Of a DNA stretch of 64,000 nucleotides, positions 46,644 through 55,207 are shown in pieces. The stretch comes from Martinezella rhizogenes (lineage in GTDB: Bacteria > Pseudomonadota > Alphaproteobacteria > Rhizobiales > Rhizobiaceae): NCBI RefSeq assembly GCF_000799715.1, contig NZ_JUHG01000011.1:62001-126000 (forward strand), given 5' to 3'. Both the position numbers and the translations under genes were made by a program. Numbering within the stretch: position 1 is the first letter of the stretch; every line of letters begins with the position of its first letter. The notes under the pieces were generated by a model. That model had not been told where the DNA came from. It was given only the letters and a program-made list of their open reading frames with translations, and searched no databases.

Positions 46644-49190
46644 ATGCTGCACGTCTCCTGGTGGAAGACCGTCCTGATCTGGTTCGCCGTTCTCTTGAGC
46701 GTTCTGCTTGCTGTGCCCAATCTGCTTGACGGCCAGCGGCTCGCTTCTTTCCCGTCCTGGTTTGCGCAACGAAAGGTCGAGCTTGGGCTCGATCTCAAGG
46801 GCGGCTCGCATCTTATGCTCAAGATCGAGCGTGACGATGTCGTCAGGAACCGCCTGGAGACCGTGGTCGGTGACATCAGCGCCAGACTGCGCACGGTCAA
46901 TATCTCCTATTCCGGTTTGACGGGCACCGGTCAGAAAATCCAGCTACGCATCAACGATCCAGCCCGGGTGCAGGCTGCCGTCGATGCCTTGAAGCCGATC
47001 ACCACAGCTGATTCCGGCAAGCCGGAAGCGACCTTGTCGCAGGGCGACAATGGCGCGCTTACCATCGATATCACCGATGCGGGCATCAATGACGGTCTTT
47101 CCGCCACCATGACCCGGTCGCTCAGGATCATCGGCAATCGCATCGCGCAACTCGACGTCGGCGAACCGTTGATCCGCCGGCAGGGTGCCGACCGCATCGT
47201 CATCCAGGTGCCGGGTCTTGCCGATCCGCAGCGCCTGAAGAACCTCCTGAACCAGCCCGCCGAACTCAGCTTCCGTTTGGTCGATTCATCGATGCCGGTG
47301 CAGGACGCCATGAACGGCCGTCCGCCCGCAGGTTCCGAGGTGCTGTTTTCCGAGGATGATCCGCCGGCCGGCTATCTTCTGCAAAAGCAGCCCCTTCTTT
47401 CGAATGTCGACTTTGCCGACGCCGCGGCGGTGTCGAACACCCAGAACAACGACGGTACTGTCTCCGTCAGGCTGACGCCCGAGGCGACCGGCCGTTTCGC
47501 GCAGGCAACGGCCGCCAATCTCGGCAAGATCATCGCCGTCGTGCTTGATGCTCAGGTCCTTTCGTCCGCTTCACTGAAAACCGCAATCACCACCGGCGAT
47601 ATCAATATCCCCGGCGATTTCACGGCCCAAGGCGCGCAAGATCTGTCCGTCATGCTGAAATCCGGACCGCTGCCGGCGACGCTGACCACTGTCGAGGAAC
47701 GGACCATCGAGCCCGGCCTGGGCAGCGAGACCATGCGCTCCGCCATCATCGCCTGCGTCATCGCGGGTATTTTCGTCGCCGTGCTGATGATCGGCTTCTA
47801 TGGGCTGCTTGGGGTCGCCGCGACGATCGCGCTCATCATCAATATCGTCATGGTTCTGGCGCTGATGGGCGTGTTCGGCATCACGCTAACGCTGCCGGGC
47901 ATCGCGGCCATTGTGCTCATCATCGGCATAGCGCTTGACGCCAATGTGCTGATCTATGAGCGCGTCCGGGAGGAAGAAAAGAAGACGCATCTTCTCGTTG
48001 ACGCGCTGCGCCACGGCTTCAACAGGGCCGCTGCCACCGTTGCCGACGCCAACTTTACGGTGCTCATGATCGCCGCCATCCTGTTCTATGTCAGCAGCGG
48101 CGCGGTGCGTGGCTTCGCCGCGACGCTGATCGTCGGCGTTTTCACCACCTTCTTTACCGCCTGTTTCGTGACGCGGTCGCTCGTCAACATGTGGATTTCG
48201 CATCGCAAGCCGCGCGTGCTGCTGGCCGGTGTCCGCAGCGGCATCTTCGATGGTGCCAATATCCGCTTCATGGGCATCCGCCGCTATACGTTCACGGTAT
48301 CGGCCGCATTGTCGGTGGCGACCTTGCTCGCCTTCGCGACAGTCGGCATGCATCTCGGCATCGATTTCACCGGCGGATCGATCATCGAGGTTCGCGCCAA
48401 ACAGGGCGTTGCCGACCCAGCCGATATTCAGTCCCGCCTGCAGGACGCTATCCCGGGTGATGTTCAGGTCGAACGGCTGGATGACCGGCTAGGGGCCGTG
48501 ATCCGGGTCCATGCGCAGGAGGGCGGCGAGAATGCCGAGCAATCCGCCGTGACCCTCGTTCGTGATGAGCTGAGCAAGGATTACGACTTCTCCCGCGTTG
48601 AAGTGGTCGGCCCCTCGGTTTCCGGCGAGATCACCAGGACGGCTTCGCTTGCCGTTCTGGCGGCGCTGGCGGCGATTCTCATCTATATCTGGCTACGATT
48701 CGAATGGCAGTTTGCAGTCGGCGCGATTATCGCGACGCTGCATGATGTGATCCTGACGCTCGGCCTCTTTGTGCTGACAGGCATGGAATTCAACATGACC
48801 GGCATTGCGGCGCTCCTGACCATCGTCGGTTATTCGTTGAACGATACGGTTGTAGTCTATGATCGTATGCGCGAGAATCTGAGGCGTTACTCGCAGATGC
48901 CATTGCCGATCCTGATCGACGCCTCGATCAATCAGACATTGTCGCGCACGGTTCTGACATCCGCGACGACGTTGTTGGCGCTGCTTGCACTCTATATATT
49001 CGGCGGCGAGGTGATACGCTCCTTCACCTTCGTTTTGCTCTTCGGCGTCGCGGTCGGCACTTTTTCGTCGATCTATATTGCGGCGCCGGTCCTGATCGTT
49101 TTCAAGCTGCGCCCGGACAAGTTCCAGGCCGGCGGCGAAAGCAAGGGAGAGGCAGGGAGCGACATGCAATCAGGCAAACCAGCGGTGTGA
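46644..49190 (+). CDS. secDF: fused protein-export membrane protein SecDF
   Basis: An 848-residue fusion of SecD and SecF, which uses the proton gradient to pull secreted proteins across the membrane. The SecD half starts MLHVSWWKTVLIWFAVLLSVLLAVPNLL. It has the large periplasmic domain and VELGLDLKGGSHLML, then GIALDANVLIYERVREE. The SecF half starts near residue 525 and holds HLGIDFTGGSIIEVR and GYSLNDTVVVYDRMREN. Each half has six membrane helices. ATG 46644 after GAGAGAGCG matches the family start; the frame is open to 46515, adding a basic 43-residue stretch of doubtful reality. Confidence 0.95.
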   Translation: MLHVSWWKTVLIWFAVLLSVLLAVPNLLDGQRLASFPSWFAQRKVELGLDLKGGSHLMLKIERDDVVRNRLETVVGDISARLRTVNISYSGLTGTGQKIQLRINDPARVQAAVDALKPITTADSGKPEATLSQGDNGALTIDITDAGINDGLSATMTRSLRIIGNRIAQLDVGEPLIRRQGADRIVIQVPGLADPQRLKNLLNQPAELSFRLVDSSMPVQDAMNGRPPAGSEVLFSEDDPPAGYLLQKQPLLSNVDFADAAAVSNTQNNDGTVSVRLTPEATGRFAQATAANLGKIIAVVLDAQVLSSASLKTAITTGDINIPGDFTAQGAQDLSVMLKSGPLPATLTTVEERTIEPGLGSETMRSAIIACVIAGIFVAVLMIGFYGLLGVAATIALIINIVMVLALMGVFGITLTLPGIAAIVLIIGIALDANVLIYERVREEEKKTHLLVDALRHGFNRAAATVADANFTVLMIAAILFYVSSGAVRGFAATLIVGVFTTFFTACFVTRSLVNMWISHRKPRVLLAGVRSGIFDGANIRFMGIRRYTFTVSAALSVATLLAFATVGMHLGIDFTGGSIIEVRAKQGVADPADIQSRLQDAIPGDVQVERLDDRLGAVIRVHAQEGGENAEQSAVTLVRDELSKDYDFSRVEVVGPSVSGEITRTASLAVLAALAAILIYIWLRFEWQFAVGAIIATLHDVILTLGLFVLTGMEFNMTGIAALLTIVGYSLNDTVVVYDRMRENLRRYSQMPLPILIDASINQTLSRTVLTSATTLLALLALYIFGGEVIRSFTFVLLFGVAVGTFSSIYIAAPVLIVFKLRPDKFQAGGESKGEAGSDMQSGKPAV

Positions 49191-49194
49191 CAGA

Positions 49195-49581
49195 GTGGCA
49201 AAAGGTATAGAAATCCGAAGCGCGCATTTTCCCGGTCGCGCGCCGATCGACGCTTACGGCAATGGCGGTTTCCGTTTTGCGGACATGTCGCATCGCGGTT
49301 CGCTGCTTTGCTTGCCCTCCGGCATCTATGGTTGGGACATGACGATGGAGGATGCGCTGACGCCGGCGCATTTTCAGAGGGTGCTCGAAGAGGCCGCCCA
49401 GATCGAAGTGCTTCTGGTCGGCACCGGCACGGAGCTGCGTCCGCTGCCGGCGGAATTGAAAACGGCGCTGCGCGCCAGGCAGATTTCCTCCGATCCGATG
49501 AGCACGGGGGCGGCGGTGCGCACGTTCAATATCATGTTGGCCGAGTCGCGTGCCGTGGCCGCGGCGCTGATCGCCGTTTGA
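49195..49581 (+). CDS. Mth938-like domain protein (DUF498)
   Basis: A 128-residue soluble protein of the Mth938/DUF498 group, related to NDUFAF3, an assembly factor for respiratory complex I in mitochondria. Visible features are GNGGFRFADMSHRGSLLCLPSGIYGW, LLVGTGTELRPLPAELKTALR, and the ending SSDPMSTGAAVRTFNIMLAESRAVAAALIAV. It starts with GTG 49195, four bases after secDF, and is followed 17 bases later by an NDUFAF6-like gene. The pairing of two families related to complex I assembly factors is suggestive, but bacterial function is unproven. Confidence 0.82.
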   Translation: MAKGIEIRSAHFPGRAPIDAYGNGGFRFADMSHRGSLLCLPSGIYGWDMTMEDALTPAHFQRVLEEAAQIEVLLVGTGTELRPLPAELKTALRARQISSDPMSTGAAVRTFNIMLAESRAVAAALIAV

Positions 49582-49598
49582 CAAGAGATCGGCCAAGC

Positions 49599-50459
49599 AT
49601 GACGACAGACGCTGCGCCCCGTAGCAACCAGGATATTTGCCTGGCGACGCTTCGCGACACCGATCGCGATCGCTATCTCGCCTGCCTTCTGGCGCCGGAG
49701 GACAAGCGCGGTGCTCTTGCAGCACTCTATGCCTTCAACGCCGAACTGGCGCGCATTCGCGATCTCGTTCACGAGCCGCTGCCGGGCGAGGTGCGCATGC
49801 AATATTGGCGCGATCTGCTCGAAGGGCAGGCGCATGGATCGAGTGCTGCCAATCCGGTTGCCGCTGAACTGCTCGCGACGATCGAACAATATCGCCTGCC
49901 AACACAGACGCTGATCGACATGATCGATGCGCGCATCTTCGATCTCTACGACGACCCGATGGAGACGCGCGGTACGTTGGAAGGCTATGCCGGTGAGACC
50001 GCTTCGGCGCTGATCCAGCTTGCAAGCCTGGTGTTGTCGCCGGAAGACGCTCGTCGTTCCGCCGATGCCGCCGGCCATGCCGGGGTGGCGCAGGCGATTG
50101 CCGGGTTGCTGTTGCTGATGCCGCTGCATCGTCGGCGCGGCCAGCTCTATCTGCCGCTGGAAATCCTGACCGCGACTGGTCTCGATCGCGACACGTTCCT
50201 CGCCGGCGAGGATAAGGCGCGGATATCGGCGGCTGTTGAGGCTTTCGCTGGCCTTGGGCGCGAGCATCTGGCGAAGGCAAGGGCCGCTGGCAGCATTTCG
50301 CCCGCGGTATTTCCAGCCTTTCTGCCGGCGGTTCTGGCCGAACCGGTGCTGAAGCGTGCGCAGAAGCTGGGTGCCAAAGTATTCGATCAATCCTTCCAGC
50401 CGCCGCAATGGCGCCGGCAGACGCGCATGGCGCTCGCCTCCATGACAAAGAAAATCTGA
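49599..50459 (+). CDS. squalene/phytoene synthase family protein, NDUFAF6-like
   Basis: A 286-residue protein with the isoprenoid synthase fold of phytoene/squalene synthases. The N-terminal block LAALYAFNAELARIRDLVHEPLPGEVRMQYWRDLLEG resembles NDUFAF6-type members rather than true carotenoid enzymes, whose first aspartate-rich DxxxD motif is not evident. The second motif region reads IDARIFDLYDDPM. No other carotenoid or hopanoid gene lies nearby, so an assembly or membrane-associated role is as likely as catalysis. ATG 49599; the longer frame upstream overlaps the previous gene in another phase. Confidence 0.75.
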   Translation: MTTDAAPRSNQDICLATLRDTDRDRYLACLLAPEDKRGALAALYAFNAELARIRDLVHEPLPGEVRMQYWRDLLEGQAHGSSAANPVAAELLATIEQYRLPTQTLIDMIDARIFDLYDDPMETRGTLEGYAGETASALIQLASLVLSPEDARRSADAAGHAGVAQAIAGLLLLMPLHRRRGQLYLPLEILTATGLDRDTFLAGEDKARISAAVEAFAGLGREHLAKARAAGSISPAVFPAFLPAVLAEPVLKRAQKLGAKVFDQSFQPPQWRRQTRMALASMTKKI

Positions 50460-50535
50460 AATCGACCAAGTTCGCGCAAGTCTCGGGGTTTATGGAGATT
50501 GCCGAACTGCCGCCCGTATTCTTGGAGGAGCCGCC

Positions 50536-50997
50536 ATGGGCATTATCGTCTGGTGCACACTCTTTGCGATCGTCATCTTCTTTGCCTTCTTTATAGCGCG
50601 CATGTCGTCGCGGAATAAGGAAGATGGTTTACATGATACCGGTCTTGCCATTCTTGAGTTCGGGCGCGCCTTTCCAACGGAAGCGATCCGGCAATTGCAG
50701 ACGACGGCTAACGGTCAGGCAGTGTTCGTGCGCCTTCATGACGACAAGGCCGGCTTCATGCGCAGCCTGCGCAATCACTATAGCGTTCATCTGATCGAGC
50801 CGGGCAGGGCGCGCGCCAAGGACTCAGGGACCGGCCACGGCTTGACGATCGATTTCCTCGATGCCCCGCATCACAACGGCACCTTCGAATTCGCGACGTC
50901 GGCGGAGGCCGCCGAAGTTTCGCTCTGGCTGCTTGGCAATTATGTTGCTGGCGAAGATCTCAAGCCGCCGGCACTGATGCCGACGGCAAAGGCTTGA
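50536..50997 (+). CDS. membrane-anchored hypothetical protein
   Basis: A 153-residue protein with one N-terminal membrane anchor (MGIIVWCTLFAIVIFFAFFIARM) and a soluble domain of about 130 residues (TGLAILEFGRAFPTEAIRQLQTTANGQAVFVRLHDDKAGFMR to SAEAAEVSLWLLGNYV). I do not recognise a named family. GGAGGAGCC precedes ATG 50536. It lies 76 bases after the NDUFAF6-like gene on the same strand and is convergent with trmFO, with seven bases between stops. Confidence 0.7.
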   Translation: MGIIVWCTLFAIVIFFAFFIARMSSRNKEDGLHDTGLAILEFGRAFPTEAIRQLQTTANGQAVFVRLHDDKAGFMRSLRNHYSVHLIEPGRARAKDSGTGHGLTIDFLDAPHHNGTFEFATSAEAAEVSLWLLGNYVAGEDLKPPALMPTAKA

Positions 50998-51004
50998 GAA
51001 GACT

Positions 51005-52456
51005 TTAGTCGCTCTCGACGACCGCAGGCGGTTGGAAGATTGGCGCCTGAACGCCGAGCCATGCAGCGCAATCCGCGAGCGCCCGCTTGGCGATCAGCTG
51101 CCGCTTCATGATCGTCTTGTCCTTGCCGCGGAAGCGTTTGACGCCCTCCGGCTTGACGATCGAACCCGGTTCCAACTCCGGGAACAGCCCGAAATTGATG
51201 TTCATCGGCTGGAAGGAGCGCTTGCCCGGCTCTTCGTCGGATACGATATGGCCGCCGGTGATATGGCTGAGCAGCGACCCCAGCGCCGTGGTGGCAGGCG
51301 GCACGGACGGTGCCTCGCCCTTGCGCTCGGCGGCGGCGAAGCGGCCGGCAAGCAGACCGATGCTGGCGCTCTCGACATAGCCCTCGCAGCCGGTGATCTG
51401 GCCAGCGAACCGCAGTCCTGGCCGTGATTTCAGCGTCAGGGAGCGATCGAGCAGCGTTGGCGAATTGATATAGGTGTTGCGGTGCAGACCGCCGAGGCGG
51501 GCAAATTCGGCATTCTCGAGACCCGGGATCAGCCGGAAGATCTCGGCCTGCGCGCCATATTTCAGCTTCGTCTGGAAACCGACCATGTTGTAGAGTGTGC
51601 CGAGTGCATTGTCCTGGCGCAACTGCACGACTGCATAGGCCTTGACGGTCGGATTATGGGCATTGGTCAGTCCCATCGGCTTCATCGGCCCGTGGCGCAG
51701 CGTCTCGCGCCCGCGCTCGGCCATGACCTCGATCGGCAGGCAGCCGTCGAAATAGGGCGTGCCTTCCCATTCCTTGAAACCGACGGCATCGCCGGCGATC
51801 AGTGCGTCGAGGAAGGCGCTGTATTGGGCTTGGTCCATCGGGCAGTTGATATAGTCCTTGCCCGTGCCGCCTGGCCCGACCTTGTCGTAACGAGACTGAT
51901 ACCAGCAAACGTCCATGTTGATGCTGTCGCGATAGACGATAGGCGCGATGGCGTCGAAAAAGGCAAGTGCATCCGCGCCGGTCTCGGCCTGAATGGCGCC
52001 GGCAAGGCCAGGTGCCGTCAACGGACCGGTGGCGATGATCGCCTGGTCCCATTCATTAGGCGGCAAGCCCTGGATTTCCTCGCGCACAATGGTGATCAGC
52101 GGATGGCTTTCGACTGTCTGCGTGACCGCCGCCGAAAACCCGTCGCGGTCCACCGCCAGCGCGCCGCCGGCCGGAACCTGGTGCTTGTCGGCGCAGGCCA
52201 TGATCAGCGAGCCGGCCAGGCGCATTTCCGCATGGATGACGCCGACCGCGTTACTGGTCGCATCGTCGGAGCGGAAGGAGTTGGAGCACACGAGTTCCGC
52301 CAGATCGTCGGTCTTGTGCGCCTCGGTGCCGCGCACGCCGCGCATTTCATGCAGGATAACCGGTACGCCGGCGCTGGCGATCTGCCAGGCGGCTTCGGAG
52401 CCGGCAAGGCCGCCGCCGATGACATGGATGGGGGAAAAGGAGTTGGTCTTTGTCAT
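51005..52456 (-). CDS. trmFO: methylenetetrahydrofolate-tRNA-(uracil-5-)-methyltransferase TrmFO
   Basis: A 483-residue FAD enzyme that methylates U54 of tRNA to ribothymidine using methylene-THF. The N-terminal dinucleotide site is [30 protein letters not shown]. Typical family stretches follow: [31 protein letters not shown], then [22 protein letters not shown] and [24 protein letters not shown]. The C-terminus has [10 protein letters not shown]...[14 protein letters not shown] 52456 (MTKTNSF) is preferred to the in-frame start at 52492. Confidence 0.95.
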   Translation of the reverse strand: MTKTNSFSPIHVIGGGLAGSEAAWQIASAGVPVILHEMRGVRGTEAHKTDDLAELVCSNSFRSDDATSNAVGVIHAEMRLAGSLIMACADKHQVPAGGALAVDRDGFSAAVTQTVESHPLITIVREEIQGLPPNEWDQAIIATGPLTAPGLAGAIQAETGADALAFFDAIAPIVYRDSINMDVCWYQSRYDKVGPGGTGKDYINCPMDQAQYSAFLDALIAGDAVGFKEWEGTPYFDGCLPIEVMAERGRETLRHGPMKPMGLTNAHNPTVKAYAVVQLRQDNALGTLYNMVGFQTKLKYGAQAEIFRLIPGLENAEFARLGGLHRNTYINSPTLLDRSLTLKSRPGLRFAGQITGCEGYVESASIGLLAGRFAAAERKGEAPSVPPATTALGSLLSHITGGHIVSDEEPGKRSFQPMNINFGLFPELEPGSIVKPEGVKRFRGKDKTIMKRQLIAKRALADCAAWLGVQAPIFQPPAVVESD

Positions 52457-52512
52457 GGGCGCGTCATTATCACGGGCTGGCCGATGATCCAATTGCTTTA
52501 CGCAAGCCCCGG

Positions 52513-52540
52513 AATCAAAAACGGCGCCGAAAGGCGCCGT
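52513..52540 (-). terminator. terminator of the first DUF1127 gene
   Basis: On the minus strand, ACGGCGCC pairs with GGCGCCGT across TTTC, followed by TTTTGATT. It separates the DUF1127 gene from trmFO. Confidence 0.88.
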
Positions 52541-52569
52541 CTTGAGGCAGTCCGTTCAGTCCGTTGCGA

Positions 52570-52713
52570 TTAACGGAAAGAACGGGAAGCGATGTTGCGG
52601 ATTTCGTAGCGGCTAACGCCGATATCCGACAGGGTCTGGCTGGAAAGGTTGCCGAGTTCGTTCAGAGTGCGGCGGTAGCTGATCCAGTTCTTAGCAATGC
52701 GAATCGGGTTCAT
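52570..52713 (-). CDS. DUF1127 small protein (47 aa)
   Basis: A 47-residue protein starting MNPIRIAKNWISYRRTLNELGNLSSQ and continuing TLSDIGVSRYEIRNIASRSFR. This is the classical DUF1127 pattern (W-x2-Y/R-R at the front, L-x-D-I/L-G-I/V-S/D-R-x-x-I in the middle). ATG 52713 has GAGGAC upstream and a terminator follows. In Agrobacterium and Rhodobacter, such Arg-rich proteins have been linked to RNA turnover, phosphate or stress responses; a similar role here is inferred. Confidence 0.9.
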   Translation of the reverse strand: MNPIRIAKNWISYRRTLNELGNLSSQTLSDIGVSRYEIRNIASRSFR

Positions 52714-52939
52714 GGTCTTGTCCTCAAGTAGTCAGTTGCGAGCGGCGCGATTGCCGCCTCAGCGCTTGAGATACATATATACATAAGGACGCCGATTTTG
52801 CAGTGCGAATAAAAAGCATCTGCTATGCGTTTGTGCAATGTGACGCCTAAAAAGCCATCAGCGCCTAAATTTTATCCGACATGCGTGTGGCGAATGGCTT
52901 GGAAGCAGCCCGACAATTGTGCAGGTGCTAATAGTACGC

Positions 52940-52975
52940 AAAAAGAACGCCCGTCGCGGTGTCCGCAACGGGCGT
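52940..52975 (-). terminator. terminator of the second DUF1127 gene
   Basis: On the minus strand a 13-bp stem, ACGCCCGTTGCGG with CCGCGACGGGCGT (one G-U pair), loop ACA, followed by TCTTTTT. Confidence 0.88.
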
Positions 52976-53012
52976 TGTGAGGCTGTCGCGATCGGCGAAG
53001 CCAGTCCGGCGA

Positions 53013-53159
53013 TTAGCGGCCGGTGGCTTCGCGAGCTACGCGATGGATGTCAGAGCGATCAATGCCGAGGTCGTGCAGTTCGCGGGTGCTCATGCGGCCG
53101 AGTTCGGTAACGGTCTGACGATACTTGCGCCAGTTATTGAAGGAGCGGGTCAGGTTCAT
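53013..53159 (-). CDS. DUF1127 small protein (48 aa)
   Basis: A 48-residue paralogue starting MNLTRSFNNWRKYRQTVTELG, then RMSTRELHDLGIDRSDIHRVAREATGR. The DUF1127 core LxDLGIxRxxI is exact. ATG 53159 has AAGGGAT upstream, and a separate terminator follows, so this gene and its neighbour at 52570 are independent or processed units. It is the nearest gene to the hairpin array at 53628-53740 and on the same strand, about 470 bp downstream of it. Confidence 0.9.
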   Translation of the reverse strand: MNLTRSFNNWRKYRQTVTELGRMSTRELHDLGIDRSDIHRVAREATGR

Positions 53160-53624
53160 CGTAAATCCCTTTCGAGGGTTTGGAGATCGGCGGTTCCGTG
53201 AATGGTTCCGGCTTCGATCTAATGGATTTAAATATATGCTGCGGCGCGAAAACTAAAAGAGCAAATGCTTCATGCCACCTATGCATAAAGCGCAATACTC
53301 GCAAGCATTCTGCCTAAGATGACGGCTTCTTTGTGTGCGCATCGCGGCTGCGTGATGGTAACGGGCGGCGCATATATTCAGCCAAATATAAGTACTTACG
53401 CCCGAGCTTCGGGCAATTGCCCAGATATCGTCCGCATCTTGCCACGGTTATTGGGCTCTTTCGAACTGCATTATGTCGAAAAGATCGCTGATGGCGGGCC
53501 GAAGAAAAATTTGGCCTCGCGCGGCCCTCGCGCCAACTTGTCTTGCGTCGCCGCGCTCAAAAATGGCGCGAAGACGAGAACTGATGATCTTCAGGGGACT
53601 AAACGATTTAATCGGGGTGAAACA
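53160..53624. other. region between the DUF1127 gene and the hairpin array
   Basis: About 465 bp without a convincing gene. A 117-codon plus-strand frame (53319-53672) ends inside the hairpin array and is not protein-like. The promoter of the DUF1127 gene at 53159 must lie here, near the AT-rich stretch 53220-53245. Confidence 0.45.
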
Positions 53625-53745
53625 ATAACGCCCACCGCGGGAGGAGGATGCGGTGGGCGTCATTTGTGGTGATTGACGACTGGGAGGAGGAGTGTCGCCA
53701 ATCTATCGGGGCGCACTGGGAGGAGGAGTGTGCGGCCCCGAATTC
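53621..53745 (-). ncRNA. candidate small RNA: three tandem CCUCCUCCC-loop hairpins (CcsR/cuckoo type)
   Basis: Read on the minus strand, three successive hairpins each show CCTCCTCCC in the loop. Hairpin C, 53740-53707, has stem CGGGGC(C)GCAC/GTGCGCCCCG with one bulged C. Hairpin B, 53703-53671, has a 10-bp stem GATTGGCGAC/GTCGTCAATC with one G-U. Hairpin A, 53660-53628, has a perfect 11-bp stem ACGCCCACCGC/GCGGTGGGCGT, followed by TTATTGTTT, a plausible terminator. The loop is complementary to Shine-Dalgarno sequences. Alphaproteobacterial CcsR or cuckoo RNAs share this architecture and occur near DUF1127 genes. Transcript ends are estimated, and the -10-like CATAT near 53750 is only suggestive. 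Confidence 0.72.
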
Positions 53746-54067
53746 CATATGAGGAAATCATTCATCAGGCTCTTTCCAGCTTGCGCCGAAGCGGCGCGCC
53801 ACTGCCGTCCTTTGATGCGATATCAATAGTATGACTTTTGAATTTTGTGCAACGCAATAATTTCATGGGAGGCATGTTAGTTGTGCATGTCTTATCGAGC
53901 TTTGCGACACCACCAAACATAATGGCGAATGGAGTCTTAATACTGCATGAATATGAGACGGCCTGCTGACAATTTTCGGGGGGCATGATGCGGGTGTGTG
54001 GTCTCGATTGCATTCCATTATGGGATGGGACACGTTGAGGTAAGGGAATCGCAGTCGGGAGCGCGCG
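53746..54067. other. intergenic region before the DUF2157 gene
   Basis: About 320 bp between the hairpin array and the divergent DUF2157 gene. Minus-strand frames here are short and unsupported. It probably holds promoters for both directions. Confidence 0.4.
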
Positions 54068-55207
54068 ATGTATCGGGGTAGGCTTGAGCGTGATCTGAAG
54101 ATCTGGGTCGACAAGGGGCTGGTTGATGCGCCGGCGGCCTCGGCAATCCTCGGCGAATATGACAGCCGGCCCGCAAGCTTCAGCGCTGGTCGCGTGCTGA
54201 CCGTGATGGCGGCGCTCTTGGTCGGTGCGGCGATCCTGCTTTTCGTCGCCTCGAATTGGGAAGAGATTCCAAGGATCGCTCGCCTGCTTGGCCTCGTCGC
54301 GTTGATCTGGGCCTTTTATCTTGGCGGCGCGTTTTTGTTGACGCGCGGACGCTCGATTGTCGCGACCGCATTGCTGATTCTCGGAACGATGACGTTCGGC
54401 GGCGCCATGTCGCTGGTCGGGCAGATGTACAATATATCCGGCGATGTGCTGACGATGATGATCGTCTGGTTCGCCGCCGCCGGTATTGCCGCGGCGCTGT
54501 TTCGTTCGTCTACACAGGTGGCTCTTGCTGGTTTTCTCGCCTGGGGCTTCTGCGGCTTCTATCTCTCGGATCACTCCGGTGAGTGGTACGGTGTCATGCC
54601 CTGGGTGCCGCCGATCATGGCGGCGATCATCATAGCTCTTGTGCGATACGTCGATGCGCCCCGGGCACGGCATCTCGCCTATCTCATGCTTGTCGGCTGG
54701 CTGACATGGCTTTTTGCGCAATATGAGAGCCTGCACGCTGCCATCCTGCTGGCCGCCGTCGGCCTGATTGTCTTCCTGGCGGTCAGCCTTCCGGTTTCGC
54801 CCCTGGCGCGGATCGCCCGGACGGCTGGCGCGGCACCTGCCTTCTATGCCTTCCTCGTGGGCGCCATCGGGCTGCTGGCGATCCATGGAGAGATTGCTGG
54901 CGGTTTTTTTGAGAATGACATCTGGGTTGAAAACAAGGCGCCGCTCGTCGTGCTCGCCGTCGTAACCTTGGCAAGCGCGGTCATCGCGATCATTCTGGGT
55001 GGTCGCGACAATGGTGCCCTGCGTTATCTCGCCTATTTCGTCTTTGCCTGCGAGATCCTCTATCTCGCCAATGAAACGGTCGGCTCGATCATCGGGACAT
55101 CGGGCTTTTTCCTGATCAGCGGCGTGCTGGTCGCGATCGCCGCCTGGCTGGTCATCCGGCTGGAGCGGCGATTTTCCCATGATGACGGGCAGGGGGGCAA
55201 GGCATGA
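54068..55207 (+). CDS. DUF2157 membrane protein
   Basis: A 379-residue protein. A short cytoplasmic N-terminal domain (YRGRLERDLKIWVDKGLVDAPAASAILGEYDSRP) is typical of DUF2157, followed by about ten membrane helices, starting VLTVMAALLVGAAILLFVASNWEEIPRIARLLGLVALIWAFYLGG. The function of the family is unknown. Its stop overlaps the next gene's start by four bases (ATGA), so the two are translationally coupled. The same DUF2157-GDYXXLXY pairing recurs across bacteria, implying a joint membrane role. Confidence 0.87.
   Translation: MYRGRLERDLKIWVDKGLVDAPAASAILGEYDSRPASFSAGRVLTVMAALLVGAAILLFVASNWEEIPRIARLLGLVALIWAFYLGGAFLLTRGRSIVATALLILGTMTFGGAMSLVGQMYNISGDVLTMMIVWFAAAGIAAALFRSSTQVALAGFLAWGFCGFYLSDHSGEWYGVMPWVPPIMAAIIIALVRYVDAPRARHLAYLMLVGWLTWLFAQYESLHAAILLAAVGLIVFLAVSLPVSPLARIARTAGAAPAFYAFLVGAIGLLAIHGEIAGGFFENDIWVENKAPLVVLAVVTLASAVIAIILGGRDNGALRYLAYFVFACEILYLANETVGSIIGTSGFFLISGVLVAIAAWLVIRLERRFSHDDGQGGKA

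Noticed and set aside
49308..49598. A 97-residue N-terminal extension of the NDUFAF6-like protein
   Set aside because: It overlaps the Mth938-like gene in a different phase, and the family N-terminus is at ATG 49599.
53319..53672. A 117-codon plus-strand frame near the DUF1127 genes
   Set aside because: The composition is not protein-like, it has no ribosome site, and it runs into the CCUCCUCCC hairpin array on the other strand.
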